Source: 34-65-8 sp963529855 (GTDB taxonomy: Bacteria; Pseudomonadota; Alphaproteobacteria; Sphingomonadales; Sphingomonadaceae). Taken from it: 64,000 bases of DNA. Under the pieces are notes generated by a model. That model was not told where the DNA came from. It ran no database searches and worked only from the letters and a program-made list of their open reading frames with translations. The position numbers and the translations under genes are program-made. The stretch is from contig CAURZK010000001.1 of assembly GCA_963529855.1 (NCBI GenBank), positions 248,001 through 312,000 on the forward strand, written 5' to 3'. Shown piece after piece: positions 1-8,078 of this stretch (its first letter is position 1; the number at the start of each line of letters is the position of its first letter).

Positions 1-59
1 GACACGCGCCTCCCCCGAAGCGCGTTCCGCCAGAACAGCTATGCGCAAGCGCGCGAGCC

Positions 60-185
60 TCAGGGTGCGATCAGAATGACGACGAGCAAAGCGATCAGCG
101 CGATCAAGGGCACCGACCACTTGAGCATGCCGATAAAGCCACCGTAAGTCTTTTCCGCAGCCTTCATGTCGTTTGCCGAAGCCAT
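60..185 (-). CDS. aa3-type cytochrome c oxidase subunit IV (small membrane subunit)
   Basis: A 41-residue protein too short for ordinary gene calling. It starts with MASANDMKAAEKTYGGF, continues with a single hydrophobic helix (about residues 20-40, rich in Ile, Leu, Val and Ala), and ends at a TGA. The charged, Lys-rich N-terminus with the TYGGF motif followed by one transmembrane segment is the pattern of the bacterial aa3 oxidase subunit IV family (COX4_pro_2). It would sit in the inner membrane with the terminal oxidase. A good ribosome binding site (AGGGAA) precedes the ATG. The gene is divergent from the response regulator that starts at 342. No other oxidase genes are visible. Confidence 0.8.
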   Translation of the reverse strand: MASANDMKAAEKTYGGFIGMLKWSVPLIALIALLVVILIAP

Positions 186-341
186 GTCTATTCCCTGTAA
201 TAAAATCTGTGAGCTGAGGGTCTATCGCGCGGATGCCGCTGCATCAAGCCCGACCGGCAACCTCTTATCAGCCTTAATCTCGCCTTTACCCGATCGGGTT
301 ACAGCCTTGAGTTGTGCCACGACGGGACGGTTTGGGGAAAC

Positions 342-1760
342 ATGGCTACCGAAGATTCGCGTCTGCTGATGCTCATCGACGATGAACCGGCGCAAAGCCG
401 GCTGATCAGCGTGCTTGCCGCGCGCGAAGGCTGGCGCACATTGGTCGTCAAGGATGCGGAAACCGCGATCGCGACGCTCGGGACCCGGCAGGGGATGCAG
501 CTGTCCGCAATAATTCTCGACCAGTGGGTTCCGGGCGACGATGCCTGCGAGTTGATTGCCGAATTGAAGCAGCGCCGCCCCGCCCTGCCGATCCTCATGC
601 TTACGACCAGTTCCAGCCCGACCCTTGCTGTCGAGGCGATGCGGGCCGGCGCGACCGACTATCTCGTGAAGCCGGTCGCACCCGACCGGCTGATGCAGGC
701 CTTGCGCAGCGCGACCAAGCTGGAAGCGCCGCGGGACGAATTGCAGCCCCTGGCCGAGAAGATCCACGCGACGCTCGATTTCGATGCGATGATCGGCAAT
801 GCGCCGGGGTTTCGCACGGCCCTCGCCAAGGCAGCCAAGGCCGCGCGCGGGCACGGACATGTCCTGATCGAGGGAGAAAGCGGCACCGGCAAGGACATGC
901 TGATGCGCGCGATGCACGCGGCCAGCCCGCGGGCCAAGGCGCCGGTGCGGTTCGTCAACGTACGCGGCGTCCCCGCCAACTCCATCGAATCCATCCTGTT
1001 CGGACATGAGCCCGGCGCCTTTCCCGGGGCTTTCGACCGTCACATCGGCGCCTTGCAGCACTGTGACGGCGGAACCCTGGTGCTCGACGAGATCGACCGG
1101 CTCAGCGACTCGCTTCAGGTCAAGCTGGCCGAAGCGCTGACAAGCGGCGTTGTGCGGCCGATCGGGGCCAAGCATGGCTACAAAGTTGACGTGCGCGTTC
1201 TCAGCGCCAGCAACTTGCCGTTGAGGGACCTGAACGAAGCGGGCTATTTCCACCCCGACTTGCTCGCTGCAATCGCGCCGACCCGGATCGTCGTGCCGCC
1301 CTTGCGCGAACGAACTGGCGATATCCCGGCGCTTGCGCGGCATTTCCTGTCGCGGATCGGCGACCAGCCGGGCCTGCGCTCGTTGTCGATCTCGGACAGT
1401 GCACTCGCCCTGCTTGCTGCATTTGAATGGCCGGGCAACGTACGCCAACTCCAGGCAGTTCTGTTCCGTGCAGCGGTTTTCTGCGAAGGCGAGGTGCTGA
1501 CCGCCGACAGCTTCCCGCAGCTTTCCGAACTGCTCGGCGAATGCGAAGAAGCGACCGGGCCGATGCAGGAAGGTGTCGGCGTGATGCTCTACACCGCCGA
1601 CGGCAACCTGCGCCCGCTTGAGGAAATCGAAGCCGACGTGATCCGATTGGCCATAGGTCATTACCGCGGCCGCATGACCGAAGTTGCGCGCCGGCTTGGC
1701 ATTGGACGCTCGACGCTCTACCGCAAACTGTCGGATCTGGGCATCGACAACGCCGCCTGA
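342..1760 (+). CDS. NtrC-family response regulator with degenerate sigma-54 activation motifs
   Basis: 472 residues. An N-terminal receiver domain (about 8-120; acceptor Asp60 in IILDQW, conserved Lys110) is followed by an AAA+ domain with Walker A GESGTGKD (178-185) and Walker B VLDEI (247-251), then a C-terminal Fis-type helix-turn-helix ending the protein. The layout is that of sigma-54 enhancer-binding proteins. Key positions differ, however: the GAFTGA loop reads GAFPGA (225-230), and the segment that carries the two arginine fingers in PspF (FRADLLDRL) reads FHPDLLAAI (303-311). It may therefore not drive sigma-54 open complex formation, and could act as a plain DNA-binding regulator. 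The ATG at 342 is preferred over 312 because GGGGAAAC lies just upstream. No partner kinase is adjacent. Confidence 0.85.
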   Translation: MATEDSRLLMLIDDEPAQSRLISVLAAREGWRTLVVKDAETAIATLGTRQGMQLSAIILDQWVPGDDACELIAELKQRRPALPILMLTTSSSPTLAVEAMRAGATDYLVKPVAPDRLMQALRSATKLEAPRDELQPLAEKIHATLDFDAMIGNAPGFRTALAKAAKAARGHGHVLIEGESGTGKDMLMRAMHAASPRAKAPVRFVNVRGVPANSIESILFGHEPGAFPGAFDRHIGALQHCDGGTLVLDEIDRLSDSLQVKLAEALTSGVVRPIGAKHGYKVDVRVLSASNLPLRDLNEAGYFHPDLLAAIAPTRIVVPPLRERTGDIPALARHFLSRIGDQPGLRSLSISDSALALLAAFEWPGNVRQLQAVLFRAAVFCEGEVLTADSFPQLSELLGECEEATGPMQEGVGVMLYTADGNLRPLEEIEADVIRLAIGHYRGRMTEVARRLGIGRSTLYRKLSDLGIDNAA

Positions 1761-1778
1761 GCGCCTTAGCGCACAGGC

Positions 1779-2528
1779 ATGACACACGATTTCTCTGGCC
1801 GCAGTGCACTCGTCACAGGCGCCGCTTCCGGCATTGGCGCTGCATCCGCGCGCTGGCTGGCCGATCACGGTACGGCGCGGCTCGTGCTTGTCGATCGCGA
1901 CGCGGCGGCGCTCGCTGCGCTCGATTGCCCGGGCGATCGACTGGTCGGCGACGTTGCCGATCCGGCGCTGGCCGAACGGATCGAGCAGGCGGGACCCTTT
2001 GACCACGCCGTGATCAACGCCGGGATTGCCGCAGGCGGCACGATTGCGGAGCTCGATTTCGCCGAGTGGCGCCGCGTCATGGCCGTCAATCTCGACGGCG
2101 CATTTCTCTCTTTGCGCGCGGCGATGCGGGCGATCCCCAACGCGGGCAGCGTGGTCCTGACGGCGTCGGTCAGCGGCATGAAGGCAGAGCCCGGCACCGC
2201 TGCCTATGGTGCGTCCAAGGCTGCGCTGATCCAGCTCGCCAAGGTCGCGGCCAAGGAAGGGGCGCCGCGCGGCTTGCGGGTCAACGCCATTGCACCGGGC
2301 GGGGTCGACACGCCTATCTGGGACCAGGCCCCGTTCTTCCAGGACCTGATCGCCGAACATGGCGGCGACCGCGACGCGGCGCTGGCCGCGATGGCCCGGA
2401 TGGCAACCCCGCTGGGCCGCTATGCCAGTGCGGACGAGATCGCGGGCCAGATCGGCTTTCTCCTGTCCGATGCTGCCGCCACGATCACCGGCACCGTGCT
2501 GGTGAGCGACGGCGGCTACGCGCTCTAG
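1779..2528 (+). CDS. SDR family NAD(P)-dependent oxidoreductase
   Basis: 249 residues, the usual length of a classical short-chain dehydrogenase. The cofactor motif TGAASGIG lies at 13-20, NAG at 80-82, catalytic Tyr143 and Lys147 in AAYGASKAAL, and the C-terminus has the common GTVLVSDGGY ending seen in FabG-like enzymes. An Asp (VDRD, residue 39 region) after the second beta strand suggests preference for NAD(H). The substrate cannot be told. It lies 18 bp after the response regulator, probably in the same transcript, and its stop overlaps the stop of the convergent folP by four bases. Confidence 0.85.
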   Translation: MTHDFSGRSALVTGAASGIGAASARWLADHGTARLVLVDRDAAALAALDCPGDRLVGDVADPALAERIEQAGPFDHAVINAGIAAGGTIAELDFAEWRRVMAVNLDGAFLSLRAAMRAIPNAGSVVLTASVSGMKAEPGTAAYGASKAALIQLAKVAAKEGAPRGLRVNAIAPGGVDTPIWDQAPFFQDLIAEHGGDRDAALAAMARMATPLGRYASADEIAGQIGFLLSDAAATITGTVLVSDGGYAL

Positions 2529-3637
2529 CCCGGCAGGTCTGCGAAGTCCGTCAGCGCCGCGTCGCGCAGCCCGCGCCAGACGTTGCGCGCCTGAACGGTG
2601 GCGGCCACATCGTGGACGCGCAGCAGTTGCACGCCCGCGTTCATCCCCGCCAACGCCAACGCAATGCTGCCGCCGAGCCGTTCGTGCGCCGCGGCCTCTC
2701 CTGACAAAGCGCCGATCATCCGCTTGCGGCTCGCGCCCAGCATCAGCGGCTGGCCGAGTGCGTGGAACAGCGGCAGCGCGTTGATCAGCGCGAGGTTCTC
2801 CACCAGCGACTTGCCGAACCCGATCCCCGGGTCGAGCACGATCCGGGCGCGCGAGATGCCCGCCGCCACCGCCGTGTCGCGCCGATCGCGCAAGGCATCG
2901 AACACGTCGAACACCACGCTGTCGTAGTTGCCCCCTGCGTGCAGATCGGCACCGTCTCCTGGCGCATGCATCAGGATCACCGGGCAGCCGGCGCGCGCGA
3001 CCAGCTCCGCACTGCGCGGATCGTGGCGCAGCGCCGACACGTCGTTGATCATGTGCGCGCCTGCGCCCAACGCCGCCTCCATCACGGCGGCCCGGCGGGT
3101 ATCGACGCTGATCGCGGCGCCCATCGCAGCGCAGTATTCGACCGCCGGGACGACCCGCTTGATCTCGTCCCCTTCCCACACCGCGGCCGCGCCAGGCCGC
3201 GTGCTTTCGCCGCCAATGTCGACCAGCGCGGCCCCCGCTTCCAGCATCATCGCTGCCTGTTCGCGCCCCGCAGCCGGGTCGTCGAGGAAGGCCCCGCCAT
3301 CGGAGAAGCTGTCGGGCGTGACGTTGAGGATGCCCGCAATCTGCGGCTGGTCGAGCCGAACAGTGCGCCCACCCAGTTGCAGCGGCGGATGTGCGAGCGT
3401 GAGATAGGACCACTGCTCTTCCGCCTCGGCCGCGACGCTACCGGGCAACTCGCCCAGCACCTGCGCGATCGTATCGGGCATCGCGACCCAGCGGTCCGCC
3501 ACCGCGCCATCCCGCCGCAGCGTAACCGCGAAACGGCTGGCGTAGACCATGCCGCCCGCCAGCCGGATCGCATTGCCATGCTCGCTCTGCGGCCCCGGAG
3601 CGAAGCCAATCGGCCGGATGTAGACCCGCTCGCTCAC
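2525..3637 (-). CDS. folP: Dihydropteroate synthase
   Basis: 370 residues; it condenses 7,8-dihydropterin pyrophosphate with p-aminobenzoate in folate synthesis (cytoplasm). The signature GILNVTPDSFSDGG is at 102-115, followed by DIGGESTRPG, INDVSAL, the DPGIGFGKS loop and the C-terminal ASRKRMIG segment, all in normal order. About 95 residues precede the catalytic barrel, longer than the E. coli enzyme (about 280 residues); this extension carries no motif I recognise. The start ATG gives MSERVYIRPIGF. It is convergent with the SDR gene. The next gene on the same strand upstream is unrelated to folate. Confidence 0.93.
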   Translation of the reverse strand: MSERVYIRPIGFAPGPQSEHGNAIRLAGGMVYASRFAVTLRRDGAVADRWVAMPDTIAQVLGELPGSVAAEAEEQWSYLTLAHPPLQLGGRTVRLDQPQIAGILNVTPDSFSDGGAFLDDPAAGREQAAMMLEAGAALVDIGGESTRPGAAAVWEGDEIKRVVPAVEYCAAMGAAISVDTRRAAVMEAALGAGAHMINDVSALRHDPRSAELVARAGCPVILMHAPGDGADLHAGGNYDSVVFDVFDALRDRRDTAVAAGISRARIVLDPGIGFGKSLVENLALINALPLFHALGQPLMLGASRKRMIGALSGEAAAHERLGGSIALALAGMNAGVQLLRVHDVAATVQARNVWRGLRDAALTDFADLPG

Positions 3638-3812
3638 GCGCTTGCCCCGCTCGTCGCGCTTCGGGGCCTGTCACACTTGTCACACTGTCCTGGAGCGAAA
3701 AAGTCTACCGCTTGCGATCGTGTGTTCAACGCCTGCGAAATTATGCGAATTGCGTTCATGCACCCGGCCTAACAAGCGCGCGCGATGTAGGACAGCGCGG
3801 AGTTGCCCGTGA

Positions 3813-4961
3813 TCAATCCTCCACGCTCAGCAGGTAAAGCTGGCGCGCGGCGTCGATCGGTTTGACGTCCCCGGTTCCGGGGCCACCCACCTCGTAATGC
3901 CAGAACGACCAGCCGTTGCAGCTGGGCGCGCCCTGCAGGTCCTTGCCCAGACCGTGGATCGATCCGGTTTGCCTGGCATGGACCAGCGACCCGTCGGCGC
4001 GGACCGTGGCGACCCAGCGGCGCTTCTTGTCGAACACCTGCGTGCCGGGCGGGATCAGTCCCGCCTCGACCAGCGCGCCAAAGGCGACCTTGGGCGCCGC
4101 GCGGCCCGCCTGCATCGTGGTCAGCGCGCTTTCATCGAGCGGCAGTTCCTTGTCGATGCGCGCCAGCGCCGCATCGCGGTATATGCTTTCACGCTCGCAT
4201 CCGATCCACTGGCGGCCCAGGCGCTTGGCGACTGCGCCCGTGGTGCCGGTGCCGAAGAACGGATCAAGCACCACATCGCCCTTCTCGGTCGTCGACAGCA
4301 GCACGCGATAGAGCAGCGCTTCCGGCTTCTGCGTCGGGTGAACCTTGTGCCCGCCGTCCTTCAGCCGCTCGGCCCCGCCGCAGATCGGCAGAACCCAGTC
4401 GCTGCGCATCTGCAACTCGTCGTTCAATGTCTTCATGGCGCGGTAGTTGAAATGGTACTTCGCCTTCTCGCCCTGGCTTGCCCAGATCAGGGTCTCATGC
4501 GCGTTGGTGAAGCGGGTGCCCTTGAAATTGGGCATGGGATTGGACTTGCGCCACACCACGTCGTTGAGGATCCAGAACCCCAGGTCCTGCAGGATCGCGC
4601 CGACGCGGAAGATGTTGTGGTAGCTGCCGATCACCCACAGCGCGCCATCGGGCTTCAGAACGCGTCGCGCCTCTGCCAGCCAAGCCTTTGTAAATGCGTC
4701 ATACGTGGCGAAGCTGTCGAACCGGTCCCAATGATCGGTAACCGCATCGACATGGCTGCCGTCGGGACGATTGAGATCGCCGCCGAGCTGCAGATTGTAC
4801 GGCGGATCGGCAAAGACGAGATCGATCGACGCGTCGGGCAGCGAACGCATCGCTTCCACGCAGTCGCCCGCCAGGATCTGCCCGATCGGCAGGTCCGGCA
4901 CCGGCGCAACAGCCTTGGCAGCGCGCGCTGCGCGCATTCTCGTGGTCTCGATGACCCCCAT
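3813..4961 (-). CDS. ccrM: CcrM-type adenine-specific DNA methyltransferase (GANTC)
   Basis: 382 residues. It is a beta-class N6-adenine methyltransferase: catalytic motif DPPY at 52-55 comes first and the AdoMet motif DPFFGTGTTGA (233-243) later. A C-terminal domain (about 290-382, with GALVEAGLIPPGTQVF and CNGWSFWHYE) matches the extra domain found in CcrM/HinfI-like enzymes. CcrM methylates GANTC and couples replication to cell-cycle transcription in alphaproteobacteria. The start is set at the ATG giving MGVIETTR because AGGGGA lies at the right distance; an in-frame start 57 bp further upstream is less likely. The 220-bp upstream region holds a DnaA box, a CtrA-like box and five GANTC sites, listed separately. 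Confidence 0.95.
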   Translation of the reverse strand: MGVIETTRMRAARAAKAVAPVPDLPIGQILAGDCVEAMRSLPDASIDLVFADPPYNLQLGGDLNRPDGSHVDAVTDHWDRFDSFATYDAFTKAWLAEARRVLKPDGALWVIGSYHNIFRVGAILQDLGFWILNDVVWRKSNPMPNFKGTRFTNAHETLIWASQGEKAKYHFNYRAMKTLNDELQMRSDWVLPICGGAERLKDGGHKVHPTQKPEALLYRVLLSTTEKGDVVLDPFFGTGTTGAVAKRLGRQWIGCERESIYRDAALARIDKELPLDESALTTMQAGRAAPKVAFGALVEAGLIPPGTQVFDKKRRWVATVRADGSLVHARQTGSIHGLGKDLQGAPSCNGWSFWHYEVGGPGTGDVKPIDAARQLYLLSVED

Positions 4962-4981
4962 CACATTCCCCTGGTCCGTAG

Positions 4982-4990
4982 TTATCCACA
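4982..4990 (+). promoter_or_regulatory. DnaA box (exact TTATCCACA) upstream of ccrM
   Basis: The nonamer TTATCCACA is an exact match to the high-affinity DnaA box consensus. It lies 20 bp upstream of the ccrM start codon and 5 bp from the first GANTC site of the cluster. In Caulobacter DnaA controls cell-cycle genes such as gcrA and ctrA. A direct role at ccrM here is inference. Confidence 0.55.
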
Positions 4991-4994
4991 GGGT

Positions 4995-5148
4995 GAGTCC
5001 AAGCGGACTCCGCGTCAAGCAGGGAATTTTGTCGCAGCTTGGTTAACGCAGCGTCAACCAAGAAAGAACGGAAAGAGACCGGCACAAGATATTGAGTCCC
5101 GCGGCAATTGCTTGACTCGACATGCTGCAGGTGTGGCCTGAAAGACTC
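4995..5148. promoter_or_regulatory. Cluster of five GANTC (CcrM) sites in the ccrM upstream region
   Basis: GANTC occurs at 4995-4999, 5006-5010, 5094-5098, 5114-5118 and 5144-5148. With about 65% GC, roughly 0.5 sites would be expected in 154 bp by composition. The sites are the substrate of the enzyme encoded just downstream, so methylation feedback on ccrM transcription is plausible, as shown for the GANTC sites of the Caulobacter ccrM leader. Confidence 0.6.
5042..5057 (-). promoter_or_regulatory. CtrA-like binding site (TTGA-N7-TTAAC)
   Basis: On the strand of ccrM the sequence reads TTGACGCTGCGTTAAC. Compared with the CtrA consensus TTAA-N7-TTAAC it matches 8 of 9 defined bases with the exact 7-bp spacer. 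It sits 81-96 bp upstream of the ccrM start. CtrA activates ccrM in Caulobacter; binding here is inferred from the motif only. TTGACG within it could also act as a -35 element. Confidence 0.5.
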
Positions 5149-5180
5149 GACCGGATAAAACTCGTCCGCGCCGATCTCGC

Positions 5181-6083
5181 CTACCAGTAAAGGCCGGTGT
5201 CGAGGCATTTCTGCCATCGGCGCATGGCGCTCATCCGGCCAGTTGAATCGGAGGCAAGGGCGGCGTCTGCTTCGTACTTCTGCCGGCATTCCAGCTTGCG
5301 CCGGTCTGCCGCGGCGGCAGGCGCTGCAGCTTGAGAAGCAGGACCGAGCAGGGCGCGCATTTCCGCCGAACTGGCAAGGTCAGCTGCAGTTTCGCCGTCC
5401 TTGTTCCGGGCACCGCTGCGCGCTCCGCGTTCGACAAGCAGCCGTGCCAGATCCACCCGGTCGCGTTGCGCAGCGTGATGGAGCAGGGTCCAGCCATATT
5501 CGTCGACATCGGAAACCGAAACGCAGTCTTCCAGCAGCCCTGCCAATTCGTCGGGATGATTGTACCAGATGGCATCCTTTGCAGCGAGGAACGGGCGCAT
5601 GGCCGGCGACCGGCTCGAACTCGCCGGGTCCTTGTGCGCACGATCGCACATGCCATTGTTTCCGCCAGCAATAGCGGCTGTGCCGGGATTGGCGACGGGA
5701 ACGGCCGAGGCCTGACCCCCGTTTGCGCCCGAACGCGCTGCAACCGCCTTGCGGATTTCCGCTTTCACCATCGTGCCGATTGCCATGTCGTATGGCGTGA
5801 AGCCGCTGTTGGATGCGCGCGCAGGGTCTGCGCCGCGCGCAATCAGGGCTTTCACCATTTCGAGATTGCCCGCACCGGCCGCGTAATGGAGCAGTGTGTA
5901 TCCCTCTTCGGTCTGCGTGTTCACATCGACTTCCCCGCTGTCGATCAGCGCGATCGCCGCAGCATTGCCCTTCGTCTCGATATGCCAGCGCGCGGTATCG
6001 AAGGGATCGGTTGCCTGTGCGGCAGTGGCGAGAGTGATGGCCAGAATTCCGGCAAACATCGGTCGCAGCATCAATCTGGCCAT
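5181..6083 (-). CDS. Exported ankyrin-repeat protein
   Basis: 300 residues. A signal peptide (MARLMLRPMFAGILAITLA..., cleavage near Ala-Gln-Ala at residue 24) points to the periplasm. Two ankyrin blocks follow: about 40-105 (EEGYTLLHYAAGAGNLEMVK and a second unit) and about 165-245 (YGWTLLHHAAQRDRVDLARL). They are separated by a low-complexity Ala/Gly stretch. The C-terminus (about 250-300) is charged and holds two cysteines. Ankyrin repeats are protein-binding scaffolds; no catalytic domain is visible, so the partner is unknown. It lies upstream of ccrM on the same strand, but the 219-bp gap with its own regulatory sites suggests separate transcription. Confidence 0.8.
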   Translation of the reverse strand: MARLMLRPMFAGILAITLATAAQATDPFDTARWHIETKGNAAAIALIDSGEVDVNTQTEEGYTLLHYAAGAGNLEMVKALIARGADPARASNSGFTPYDMAIGTMVKAEIRKAVAARSGANGGQASAVPVANPGTAAIAGGNNGMCDRAHKDPASSSRSPAMRPFLAAKDAIWYNHPDELAGLLEDCVSVSDVDEYGWTLLHHAAQRDRVDLARLLVERGARSGARNKDGETAADLASSAEMRALLGPASQAAAPAAAADRRKLECRQKYEADAALASDSTGRMSAMRRWQKCLDTGLYW

Positions 6084-6199
6084 GGCAAACTCCCCCCAAA
6101 ACCGCCCAGCAAGCTATGCTGCGCATCTTGTCGGAAATTCAAGCGAATGCAATCGCATACTGCGCGCCATACCCGCGGGCGGCGGGGCGGGCGGACCGA

Positions 6200-6829
6200 T
6201 CAGATCGCGAACATTTCGGTCTGTGCGACCGGTGCGAAGCTGCGGCGGTGGAGCGGGGTCGGGCCCTGGCGCCGCAGCGCCTCGAGATGGTCGGGCGTTG
6301 GATAGCCTTTGTTCCGTTCCCAGCCATAGCCCGGGTGAACCCGGGCGGCCTCCAGCATGATCCGGTCGCGCCATTCCTTGGCCACGATTGATGCGGCGGA
6401 AATGGCCGGTTCACGCGCGTCGCCGCCCACGATCGCGCGCGCGGGCCAGCGCCATCGCTCGTTGCGGCCCTGGGGCGTCATGTTGCCGTCGATCAGCGTT
6501 TCGAGCGGATCGCAGCCAAGCCGTTCGCACAATCGTTCGACCGCGATGGTCATCGCCAGCATGGTTGCGCCGAAAATGTTGCGGCGGTCGATCTCGTCAG
6601 GGTCGACCACTGCGACTGCCCAGGCACAGCGGCGGCGCACCGCGAGGTCGAGCTCGCCCCGCCGCCTGGCAGTGAGCTTCTTGGAATCGTCGAGGCCGCC
6701 CGGGCGGGGCTTGCACAGCACCACCGCCGCTGCCACGACAGGGCCAGCCAGCGGGCCGCGCCCTGCCTCGTCGACACCGACGATCAGCGGGGCGGCACCA
6801 AGACCGGAATCGGGAGTTGCACAGAACAT
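6200..6829 (-). CDS. rnhB: Ribonuclease HII
   Basis: 209 residues. It removes ribonucleotides from DNA and RNA primers in RNA-DNA hybrids. The family signature VDEAGRGPLAGPVVAAAVVL (19-38) supplies the catalytic Asp20 and Glu21; further conserved Asp residues sit in LIDGN and GGDA, and the HPGYGWERNKGYPTPDH segment is typical. The ATG at 6829 is the only plausible start close to the catalytic motif. It shares the CATG tetramer at 6827-6830 with the start codon of the divergent sugar dehydrogenase, so the two coding regions overlap by two bases and each ribosome binding site lies inside the other gene. Confidence 0.93.
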   Translation of the reverse strand: MFCATPDSGLGAAPLIVGVDEAGRGPLAGPVVAAAVVLCKPRPGGLDDSKKLTARRRGELDLAVRRRCAWAVAVVDPDEIDRRNIFGATMLAMTIAVERLCERLGCDPLETLIDGNMTPQGRNERWRWPARAIVGGDAREPAISAASIVAKEWRDRIMLEAARVHPGYGWERNKGYPTPDHLEALRRQGPTPLHRRSFAPVAQTEMFAI

Positions 6830-8018
6830 GACCAAGCGCCTGACCTTCAGCCTCGCCCTATCGTCCCTCGCCCTCGTCCTCGCAAGCTGCGGCGCGACTG
6901 CAGGTGGGGAAAGCAGCCAGGCGACCAGCACGCCTGCGCCAGGCGAAAGCATTACGGCGGCCACTGGCCGGGAGCTCAAGTCGCAGGAATTCGGACAGTT
7001 CGAACAGCCCTGGGCCGCGGCCTTCGCGCCGGGGACCACGACGCTGTTCGTGACCGAGAAGGCAGGGACGATCAAGTTCGTCGACACCGCATCGCGGCGC
7101 ATGGGCACCGTCACCGGTGTTCCCGCGGTGGACTTTGGCGGTCAGGGTGGCCTTGGCGACATCGCCTTCCTTCCGTCCGAGGCGAGCGACACCCTTGGCC
7201 GCCGCACGATCTATCTGACCTGGGCCGAAGCCGGCGAAGGTGACACCCGCGGCGCCGCGCTGGGGCGAGGGACGCTGGTCTGCAGCCAGGCCGATACCTG
7301 CGCGATCGAAGGAATGCGCGTGGTCTGGCGCCAGCCCAAGGTTTCCGGCCGCGGCCATTATGGCCACCGTATCGCCTTCAGCCCCGACGGGCAGCACATT
7401 TACGTATCGAGCGGCGACCGGCAGAAAATGGAGCCGGCGCAGGATACCTCCAACAACATCGGCTCGATCGTCCGTCTGAACCTCGATGGTTCGGCTGCAT
7501 CGGGTAACCCGCTGTCGGGCCAGTCCGGCCGGGCGCAGGACCTGTGGAGCTGGGGCCATCGCAATATCCTGGGCCTGGATGTCGATGCCCAGGGCCGCCT
7601 GTGGGCCGTGGAGCATGGCCCTGCGGGCGGAGATGAATTCAACCTCGTCGTGCGCGGGGCGAATTACGGGTGGCCGGTGGTTTCGGAAGGCGACCATTAC
7701 GATGGCCGCGACATTCCGCCGCATTCGACCCGCAGCGAGTTCACCGCCCCCGCGCTGAGCTGGACCCCTGTCATCGCGCCCGGCGACTTCCTGTTCTATC
7801 GCGGCAACATGTTTGCGGACTGGAAGGGTCAGGCGATCATCGCCGCGATGGATCCGGCCGCGATCGTGCGGGTCGCGATCCAGGGCGACAGCGCGCGCGA
7901 AGTTGGCCGCATCGGCTTCGAGAAGCGCGTACGCGAGATCGTCGAGGCGCCCGATGGCGCGCTGTGGATCCTCGAAGACGGCAAGGGCGGGCGCCTGCTG
8001 CGGCTGACGCCAGGCTAA
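6828..8018 (+). CDS. PQQ-dependent aldose sugar dehydrogenase-like lipoprotein
   Basis: 396 residues. The N-terminus MTKRLTFSLALSSLALVLASC is a lipoprotein signal with lipobox LASC (Cys21). The mature part is a six-bladed beta-propeller of the soluble glucose/sorbosone dehydrogenase family. Visible family segments include HYGHRIAFSPDG with the catalytic-type His, SSGDRQ, WSWGHRNILGLD, EHGPAGGDEFN, YGWPV and the C-terminal LWILEDGKGGRLLRL. Such enzymes oxidise sugars in the periplasm using PQQ. No PQQ synthesis gene is in the window, so cofactor supply must come from elsewhere. It is divergent from rnhB with overlapping start codons. Confidence 0.85.
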   Translation: MTKRLTFSLALSSLALVLASCGATAGGESSQATSTPAPGESITAATGRELKSQEFGQFEQPWAAAFAPGTTTLFVTEKAGTIKFVDTASRRMGTVTGVPAVDFGGQGGLGDIAFLPSEASDTLGRRTIYLTWAEAGEGDTRGAALGRGTLVCSQADTCAIEGMRVVWRQPKVSGRGHYGHRIAFSPDGQHIYVSSGDRQKMEPAQDTSNNIGSIVRLNLDGSAASGNPLSGQSGRAQDLWSWGHRNILGLDVDAQGRLWAVEHGPAGGDEFNLVVRGANYGWPVVSEGDHYDGRDIPPHSTRSEFTAPALSWTPVIAPGDFLFYRGNMFADWKGQAIIAAMDPAAIVRVAIQGDSAREVGRIGFEKRVREIVEAPDGALWILEDGKGGRLLRLTPG

Positions 8019-8078
8019 GGCTGCCCCAAGGCGAATTTCATCGACAGCGCCGGGGCGCGCTCCTAAGCGGCGCGCCCT

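Noticed and set aside
222..3413. Very long minus-strand open frame (over 1000 codons) across the response regulator, SDR and folP
   Set aside because: It is Arg/Ala-rich without any domain, antisense or out-of-frame to three recognised genes. High-GC codon use leaves long open shadows.
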